From: Scolanthus callimorphus
Lineage: Eukaryota > Cnidaria > Anthozoa > Actiniaria > Edwardsiidae
NCBI GenBank assembly: GCA_033964015.1
Contig: CM066925.1
Span: 3,671,199-3,735,198, forward strand
Direction: 5' to 3'
Length of the DNA: 64,000 nucleotides
Positions 57,101-64,000 of the stretch are shown here, one piece after another. Made by a program: the position numbers and the translations under genes. Positions within the stretch are counted from its first letter, which is position 1; each line of letters begins with the position of its first letter. The notes below the pieces were generated by a model. That model worked only from the letters and a program-made list of their open reading frames with translations, made no database searches and had not been told where the DNA came from.

Positions 57101-57717
57101 ATTTTAATAAGCAACCTTACCGACAGCTGAAACTGAAATTGGGATGCAGGGCGGATCACAGGTGGAGCCATGTGTCGATTTAATCTTTGGATAGTTTTTG
57201 TTCTTTGTGGGAATTTTGGTGGTTCTAGCACGTAGATAATCCCCTTGCGAGAATTTTTTAATGGTTATTTTATTTTTTCTCCCGAGCCACCTTAAAAGTA
57301 AAAATTATGGGATACTTTGTAACAACCATATTCCTCGGAGCTAATGAAAGGTTATACACATAAATGTTTTGAAATAGACATATATCTACATTTTTCAATG
57401 AGCAACCTTACCCACGTCTAAAACTGAAATTATCCAGGGCAGACCCCGGGTGGGGCTATATGTAATATTAATCTATGGGTGGTTAGCATTATTTGTGCCA
57501 AATTTGGTAGCTTTGCCATAAATTGAACAATTCAGCAATTTTTCTGCACCAAGCGGCTGCACTACTATGTTGCACCTTGGTTTTCTTTGTTCTTCTTCAG
57601 GAGAACAATGAAAATGCAAGGTGCAACCAGAGAATATTAATGACTATGAGCATGAATACTAATGACTATGTACAAACCCCTAATTTTCCCTATTGTTCAA
57701 TGCCCTCGCCGCTTGAC
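54145..57717. mobile_element. long-arm palindromic element with about 290-bp tandem units
   Basis: gtcaagcggcgaggg at 54145 is mirrored by ccctcgccgcttgac ending at 57717. Inverted similarity continues for about 900 bp per arm (54145 to about 55060, and about 56790-57717). Each arm contains two to three tandem units of 280-300 bp marked by cccataatttttacttttaa and ggtggctcgggag. The right arm has an extra segment near 57560-57630. The 1.7-kb centre has short open frames only (55185-55421, 55743-56015), none recognisable. No transposase is seen, and the target duplication is unclear. Confidence 0.75.
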
Positions 57718-59369
57718 GTTTCAGTTTCTATGGGATATAGGGGACGCAAATGCCGGTTGCTGATTGGCTGAGTGGCATTGGTCATGTTCTAACTCTTGTT
57801 AATCCACTCTTGCTACGGATAGATAAACATCAGTCAATGCGGTTTCGAGTGCGTAATAACATACATTCTCTCTAGTTGTTTCTTGTCTTTCGTAATGTTT
57901 TTCTTTAATGACATTGGCGCCGCCCTGCCTCATAGCCACAACCCTCTGTACATATCCTACCCACGCTATCAGTAGTCACCCGGTACTAAACACGCGGGAC
58001 CGCAATTCTTGTAACTCCTCACTTTTTATTCCGTATTATGTACAACGCCAAAAACGCAGGTAAGATCTCCTTTACTTGTAATATCACATTTGTAATTAGA
58101 AAGCACAAATAATACCCACACGTCGGGGTGAGATACTGTGGAATTCCTTGGTATTTCGAAACGTGTGTCTACTTTACCGTTACAACGCCTCAGCCCGCCC
58201 CTCGCTTCTTACTTTATTTCTACTCTTATATAGCATCCCTCCCTTCGGGTCCTTTCTTTTATTCTCCATTCTAGGCGGTAAAGTAGAGATTCTCTTATGC
58301 TCACCCCTCGTAAAGAACATATTAGAATCGGTTATTTGTACTTTCATGTTTTCACTAAGTGAGCTCATTTAGACAAGTAACATTTTAATTTTTTTTTAAT
58401 AGTCAACGCACTGTACATGCTATTGTGTTTCCTCACTACATCTCGTAATTCCATACTCGTTTTTCAAAATAGTCGGCATATATACGTATTTTCTGATCTT
58501 CCAACTATCTCAACTCGTTTAATCTCGCCACGCTTTATCTTCGCGTTTCAACTGGGTCTCTGTAAAATGCAGACCGGACCTCGGCGGACCGGACCTCCGC
58601 GGACCTCGCGGACCGGACCTCGGCGCGGACCGGATAAATTTTTTTCCTTAATTTTTTTTCTACATTCTTTAAAAAAAGACATCTTTCATAAAAAAAAACA
58701 TCTTCCATTTTACTGAAGAAGGTATTGTCTGTTAGACGGGTCACCTTTCCAGCCGCCTGTCCCGTTGCGTGACTCGCTCTCAAAACACAAACCGCAAGGG
58801 TGTAATTGTGTAATGTCCTTCATTATTAACCTTTTTAACATTATGGGGAAATAACAATCAAAATAAATAGCAGAAAATGATATCCTTCCTCAGTCATTTT
58901 TTTCTGACTACGGCGCTAGCATCGTAGACTTTAGGCCAGTTTTAAACGTCGATTCATTTGATAAAAAAAAACGTCGTTGCCCGGATACTGGGTGTAACAC
59001 ACGAACGGATACTGGTCACCCTACTATTGTGTATTGGACCTCCAGTTTTGTGAAAACCGCTAAAGCTATGAGCCATATATGCTAGTACAACATTCACAAA
59101 TAAATGACTACAGCAATCAATGCCAGTGAATCAAGGTTATCAGAATTAGTCGGATAATCAATTTTGCGTGGTCGGATAATATACTGGGTCCCATATGAAC
59201 ACGCAAAAAAAACAGAGCGAATTTCACATGACTGTAGTGAAACCAATTGCAAAATGATTACACGCAAAATTACAAGAATTGGAAAATGACTACATGATTT
59301 CACGCAAAATTGAATAATAATTCAATTTTAATTCCACACATCCGTATTAGTTAATTGCAACGTTTGGTA
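57718..59369. other. no gene supported; GC-rich short repeat at 58571-58635
   Basis: 58571-58635 has repeated cggacct/ggaccgg words, an unusually GC-rich island in AT-rich surroundings. An ATG at 58038 followed by eight codons and gtaaga could be a tiny 5' exon, but nothing downstream supports it. The rest has short frames only. Confidence 0.4.
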
Positions 59370-59371
59370 TA

Positions 59372-59913
59372 CAGTCGAAGCTCTCTGTGCGACCGCTCTC
59401 GTAAGCGACCAGCTCCCATAACGACCATTTTCCCGAAACCCCGTTTGAAATGTCACATAAACTCTGTTATTTCAAGCTCTCGTAAGCGACCGTCTTATCG
59501 ATGCGACCAGCTCCGTTAGCGACCACAAATTGAAATAACCAACAGAGATTTTCTATTGTTTTAAAGCTCTCGTAAGCGACCACAGTACTTTTTGTCTTTA
59601 AAACATCAGTCATCACCTCATAAATATCTTAACTGATACAAGCTGCACCGGTGAAATGCTAATTTCTATGTACATATTTGCGGTTACCTTTTCTTAATTA
59701 AAGTCGGGAAATAAATCAAACTATTTTAAGCATTAGTATCACATGATATTTTCTAGATTTATTGTACTAAGCTCTCGTAAGCGACCAACACCTATTGTTT
59801 AAGTAGGAAGCTGCTTGGTGGTCGCTTACGAGAGCCGTTCTCGTAAGCGCCCAGCTCCGTTAACGACCGCAATTTTCAGTTCCCGAGGTGGTCGCTTACG
59901 AGAGCTTCGACTG
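59372..59913. mobile_element. pogo/Tc1-mariner-like MITE, TA duplication
   Basis: Ends cagtcgaagctctc and gagagcttcgactg are perfect inverted repeats flanked by TA (59370-59371, 59914-59915). CAGT ends with TA duplications are typical of pogo/Tigger-like elements. The motif ctctcgtaagcgacc recurs at least four times in direct and twice in inverted orientation inside the 542 bp. A related fragment lies at 63437-63591. It is non-coding. Confidence 0.8.
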
Positions 59914-59915
59914 TA

Positions 59916-61054
59916 TATTGCTTCAATACTGACTGAGATGTGAATTTTCAAAACTTCGTATTCTGGCTTTATTTTTGTTTTCCACTGAGTTAAATGTATG
60001 GGAAAATACATCGAAACATCCAGCCTCGACGTATTTGCCCAAAGTTTGATCATTTTTGAGAATTGGAATATGCACTATTTCTGTAATGGCGATGATACAC
60101 CTTAGCAAGAGATGTTGAAAACCGAAAACCGTTTGTTGATAACATAAAAAACAGCTGAGCTCTAGCATTTCAAAGAATGACCCCCTCCCCTCCCCTATTT
60201 TTTTTGTTACAGTAGCAAATGTATGAGAAAACAAACTCACTGGTATTTTTTTTTAGTTTTCAGTCAATTGAACCGATTTCTGTTGTTAAAACAACCTAAA
60301 ATCAATTTTTGCACTTTTGCACTTTTCCATAATTGTTCTAAAATTGGGCATTTTCCAGGAAAATCATTCAGTGTTTTACCTTTATGGTCATTTTACTTAA
60401 ATTCAGTGCTTAACAACAGCAACAAATTTAACAAATCGGTCATTTCTGCGAAATATACCCTCTCTGGGTTGCCTTGCTATAGGGACGTTTTTCAGACTTT
60501 TGATAAATCACTGCCTCGGAAAAAATATTTTTGGGTCAAAACAAGTATCGCGAAAAATGGGACCTATGATAAATGTTGATAGGCCTTTATCGGTCTTTTT
60601 AATGAAACAGGCAGCATACGCTATGCCCATGTATTGGTCGTTTTGATCGGTCTGGGGTTAATGGTGTTGGTCAACTTATCCGAAAGGGACTTTTTTGTAT
60701 TTTGTAAATCAGCAAATGCGTAATTCACCCTCTATTTGACCGTTTATGCGCGCTCCATCGCGTTTTTGTTTGCCATTAGACACTGGAACAACAAAACGTT
60801 CATATTATATACTTTAGGAATATCAGTGGTCGTTCTTGCAAGGAAATAGTCCGAAGACGAGACATCACTGAATTAGTATTGTTTTTATTAAATGGGACGG
60901 ATCCTGGCTATCAAATATCGAAAACCATTACTGAAAAAGGGGCAATTAACATTTATATCATACTTTACCTGAAACCTTGAAAAGGGGGCCATTCGACGTT
61001 CCAAGTAATTCCACAAAATTTGCCGAAAAGACAAACAAGGATGAGCAGACGCAA
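59916..61054. other. no gene seen
   Basis: AT-rich with short frames only; one at 60223-60579 has no recognisable domain. Confidence 0.5.
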
Positions 61055-61076
61055 ATTTTTGCGCTCTGTCAAGTTC

Positions 61077-61886
61077 GGACAAATTTGTGTAGAGAGGCGT
61101 GTAGGAGGACCAGCACAAATTTGTGCTGTTCTACCTTGTTCGCCTCTCCACACAAACTTGTGCGCTCTGTCAGCTTTACACAAATTTGTGCTAAAAGGAG
61201 AGCACAGATGAGCTGCACAAATTTGTGCGAAAAGGCGAGCGAAGCGAGCTGCACAAATTTGTGCGCTCTGCTGCGGGCTCACACAAATTTGTGCGAAAAG
61301 GCGAGCACAAACGAGCTGCACAAATTTGTGCGAAAGGGCAAGCGAAGAAGAGCTGCACAAATTTGTGCGAAAAGGCGAGCGAAGAAGAGCTGCACAAATT
61401 TGTGCGAAGAGGCGAGCACAAACGAGCTGCACAAATTTGTGCGCTCTGCTGCGGGCTCGCACAAATTTGTGCGAAAAGGCGAGCACAAACGAGCTGCACA
61501 AATTTGTGCGAAAGGGCGAGCGAAGAAGAGCTGCACAAATTTGTGCGAAAAGGCGAGCGAAGAAGAGCTGCACAAATTTGTGCGAAGAGGCGAGCACAAA
61601 CGAGCTGCACAAATTTGTGCGCTCTGCTGCGGGCTCGCACAAATTTGTGCGAAAAGGCGAGCGAAGCGAGCTGCACAAATTTGTGCGCTCTGCTCCGGGC
61701 TCACACAAATTTGTGCGAAAAGGCGAGCACAAACGAGCTGCACAAATTTGTGCGAAAGGGCGAGCGAAGAAGAGCTGCACAAATTTGTGCGAAAAGGCGA
61801 GCACAAACGAGCTGCACAAATTTGTGCGCTCTGCTGCGGGCTCGCACAAATTTGTGCGCTCTGCTGCGGGCTCGCTCAAATTTGCA
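61077..61886. repeat. minisatellite of the CACAAATTTGTG palindrome, higher-order unit 178 bp
   Basis: About 21 exact and 3-4 degenerate copies of the 12-bp palindrome cacaaatttgtg. From 61216 the spacings are 36, 30, 37, 37, 37, 37, 30, 37, 37, 37, 37, 30, 36, 30, 37, 37, 37, 30. One 30 plus four 37 make a 178-bp higher-order unit, seen twice exactly (61282 to 61460 to 61638). Spacers are built from aaaggcgagc, gaagaagagctg, acaaacgagctg and ctctgctgcgggctc. No stop codon occurs in any frame of these units, so all six frames are open for 160-384 codons. I regard these as by-products rather than genes. Confidence 0.9.
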
Positions 61887-61899
61887 CGAAAAGGCGACC

Positions 61900-63190
61900 A
61901 GCACTTGTAAATTCTATGTCCGGTTTTCACAACTTAAGGCGAGCAAGAATGAACTACACAGATTGCGCCCTCTGTCCGGTTTTCATCAATTTGTGCGAAG
62001 AGATGAGCAAGGATGAAGCATTCACACAAATGTTTCTGCTAAAGGATCACATGTTTACACTAAGACTCCTTTTCATTTGCGTGCTAACGAAAAAGCACTT
62101 CTTTTTGGTATATGTCAAATTACGATGTTAGCTCGCCTTGACGAAAATCATCAAGCGATGAAAAAATTAAGTAGCAATGCAAGTGTGACAATCTAAAGTT
62201 TATTTCAATAGAGAATGTCGATATTCGTTAATTGACTATGACGCCAATATCTTAATAAGTGTTTTGAAGTGGAGTAACAACGGGTTGGTAGTACAAGAGT
62301 GGTACCGTGATTTAGCCACTATATAGCGTCTTTCTCGGGTAAATATTTGACTACATAAGCATTAGGCAGTTGCATTAGCTAGCCTGTTTAGTTGTTTTTT
62401 TTTATGTATTTAACTGTAAATGTAAGAGAAATGGCGAATAAATTGAAATTGGAAAATTGAAATTGCATTTGACTTAATATCCACACCTCGAGTTCTTTGA
62501 GGACGGCAGTCTGAAATTTCCTCTAGCAGGGAAAAATACCAGTGTCTCTCCCAACTCGTGTCTCTCCCAACATCACGCGTGCTCTATTGCGCTGATAAAG
62601 CCATAGAAAGTTGTGCTCTAATGCTTAACTAGTAGTATCGTCGCTGTATATCCGACCCTAAATTGCTTTTGGGCAATGCTCAAAACTTCTGGCGCATATC
62701 ATTTTCAATGCTAAAATAAAAGATCTTCCGTACTTGTACTATCTAAGTGGTTGCTAGCGACTCCATTTTCCGAGAGGAGAGGATCAAGAAGATGACCAGG
62801 GGAATAAATGGAATGGCCCTGAATTTGCCCTTCAATGACTTTTAACGGCGTACCAGAGTGAATGTTAATATACCTTTTTACCAATACGGTGGCCATCTTG
62901 AATTCTAAAGAATGGGATGACCAGGGTGCAAAGTCACCAAAAGGTTGAACGACGTGATTTTTTTTCTATAATTATCCGCGTGGGTATTCATTATCGTAAA
63001 AGGTTGTTTGCTTTTAGATGTTTACTCACTTGAAAGCTTTGGGAATAACTTAAAACTCATCCAGATGGCTGTGCATATACTATAAAAATTTTTCAGCGTT
63101 TGCACCATGGGCATCCAATAAAATTTGTTGCTTGAACTATAGAATCCAAGATGGCCCGTATCAGTAAAAAGGTCTATTGTGCTACAAGTA
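61900..63190. other. no gene supported
   Basis: Contains diverged edges of the minisatellite, and near 62430-62465 a tail of ttgaaatt/ttggaaa repeats after aataaa, like the 3' end of a degraded retroposon. Short frames only. Confidence 0.45.
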
Positions 63191-63194
63191 GCCT

Positions 63195-63335
63195 AGCTCA
63201 TTCGAAGTCTAGGGTGTCCTCTGAATCCTGGCTCTCAACTTCCTTGGACGCAGCTGTGTGCCGCTTCTCTCTGGGGATCACTTGCAACGACGACACATCA
63301 CCTTCTTGTTGAAGTGCAGGCAGACATGGCATCAG
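63195..63335 (-). CDS. candidate 3' terminal exon of a minus-strand gene
   Basis: On the minus strand a T-rich acceptor (tttatttatttttag) precedes a frame reading LMPCLPALQQEG, VIPREKRHTAASKE and SQDSEDTLDFE before TGA. The peptide is hydrophilic with an acidic end, typical of protein C-termini, and base composition is more GC-rich than its surroundings. Upstream exons would lie to the right, possibly beyond the window. No family can be named from 45 residues. Confidence 0.35.
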
Positions 63336-63436
63336 CTAAAAATAAATAAATAAAAAATGCCTTTAGGCCTCGAAATATCCGGAGTTGAAAAAATAACTCA
63401 AATTTGCCCATAAAATGGTCAAATAGGTTTCATAGA

Positions 63437-63591
63437 TTTGGTCGTAGCAAGTTCTGGTAAGCAACCAACACCCACTTTTCTAGTATGTGACTGCCAGTGG
63501 TCGCTTACGAGAACCCTTCTCGTAAGCGACCAGCTCCGTTAACGACCACAATTTCAATCCCCGAGGTGGTGGCTTACGGCAGCTTTGACTG
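63437..63591. mobile_element. relic related to the 59372-59913 MITE
   Basis: Shares ctcgtaagcgaccagctccg and a near-match of the right end (agctttgactg) with the pogo-like MITE. The left end is degraded. Confidence 0.65.
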
Positions 63592-63625
63592 CATGGCTGA
63601 CCATCCACGGTACTACAGATGTTTG

Positions 63626-63797
63626 AGGTTACTGAGAACCTTCGCGGCACGTCCTCGGAAAAACAATCATACACACCCTTAGTTTAACCAAAACATGTCA
63701 ACCTATATATCGTACCAACCTATATATCGTAGGTCGACATGTTTTGGTTAAACTAAGGACGTGTATGAATTTGTTTTCGAGGTTCTCAGTAACCTTA
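63626..63797. repeat. hairpin element with arms of about 75 bp
   Basis: aggttactgagaacct... is mirrored by ...aggttctcagtaacct. The arms also share cttagtttaaccaaaacatg and its complement. The centre holds two direct copies of aacctatatatcgta. The left arm has about 12 extra bases near 63642-63655. It is probably a MITE; no target duplication was found. Confidence 0.75.
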
Positions 63798-64000
63798 AGA
63801 ACGGGGAGTATTGTATGCAACCTGACCTAAATCGTGTAGAAATTTTATTGCAGTTCTTTCGGTTGGTTGGTAAGAAAAGGTATTGTAAAATCCAAAAGAG
63901 GTTGAGCAATTTATAGATGGTTATCTGACATACAGTTAGATGTGGGCAGATTCTCTAATATCTTTAAAATGAGCATTTGTCTCTTTTTTGGGGGGTGGAG

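Noticed and set aside
58038..58070. Tiny first exon (ATG, a few codons, then gtaaga)
   Set aside because: A start codon followed by a donor-like site occurs often by chance; no downstream exon or promoter signal supports it.
60965..62131. Long overlapping open frames on both strands (up to 384 codons) as possible repetitive proteins
   Set aside because: All six frames are open because the minisatellite units contain no stop codon in any frame; the translated motifs change frame with each 37-bp spacing. No signal, domain or splice context is present.

Overview
The window is eukaryotic, animal-like DNA that is AT-rich, has spliceosomal introns and consists mostly of nested transposable elements. 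The mix of elements suggests a cnidarian, most likely an anthozoan such as a stony coral or anemone: a BEL/Pao retrotransposon, a Penelope-like element with a GIY-YIG domain, a Ngaro-type tyrosine-recombinase retrotransposon with an SGNH hydrolase gene, a THAP/DDE transposon with a YqaJ gene, and many palindromic MITEs. This is an inference from family content; no marker gene fixes the species.

Layout. 1-3 kb: intergenic repeats. 3.06-7.75 kb: non-coding element with about 1.15-kb inverted arms and TTAA target duplications. 7.8-11.7 kb: gene remnant, dispersed repeats, a minisatellite and a 172-bp block that also occurs near 1 kb. 11.8-20.6 kb: a decayed Penelope-like element broken by a 303-bp MITE and by a 7.1-kb two-gene DNA transposon, which itself carries a 760-bp element with 11-bp target duplications. 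22.0-23.6 kb: CACTA-like non-autonomous element inside an older repeat whose empty relatives lie near 33 kb. 24.4-30.3 kb: Ngaro-type element with complete split direct repeats. 30-34.9 kb: palindromic repeats. 34.97-36.93 kb: a two-exon host gene for a small secreted CxxC protein. 39.2-43.6 kb: an unassigned DNA transposon with a RNaseH/DDE-like gene and a five-exon BEN-domain gene. 45.1-50.8 kb: nearly intact BEL/Pao element. 51-57.7 kb: MITEs, a fold-back with a tRNA-like core, and a long-arm palindrome. 58-64 kb: a pogo-like MITE, a higher-order minisatellite open in all six frames, and a possible 3' terminal exon of a minus-strand host gene.

How the parts relate. The autonomous-type elements supply the protein sets expected for mobilisation (transposase plus accessory nuclease/protease; Gag, RT, RNase H and integrase or tyrosine recombinase). 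Nearly all have one to several frame breaks, so this copy of each is probably inactive, unless some single-base breaks (two lie in homopolymers) are assembly errors. Nesting gives relative ages: the Penelope-like element is oldest, then the 7.1-kb transposon, then the 760-bp element. Host genes are sparse: one well-supported small gene and one candidate terminal exon.
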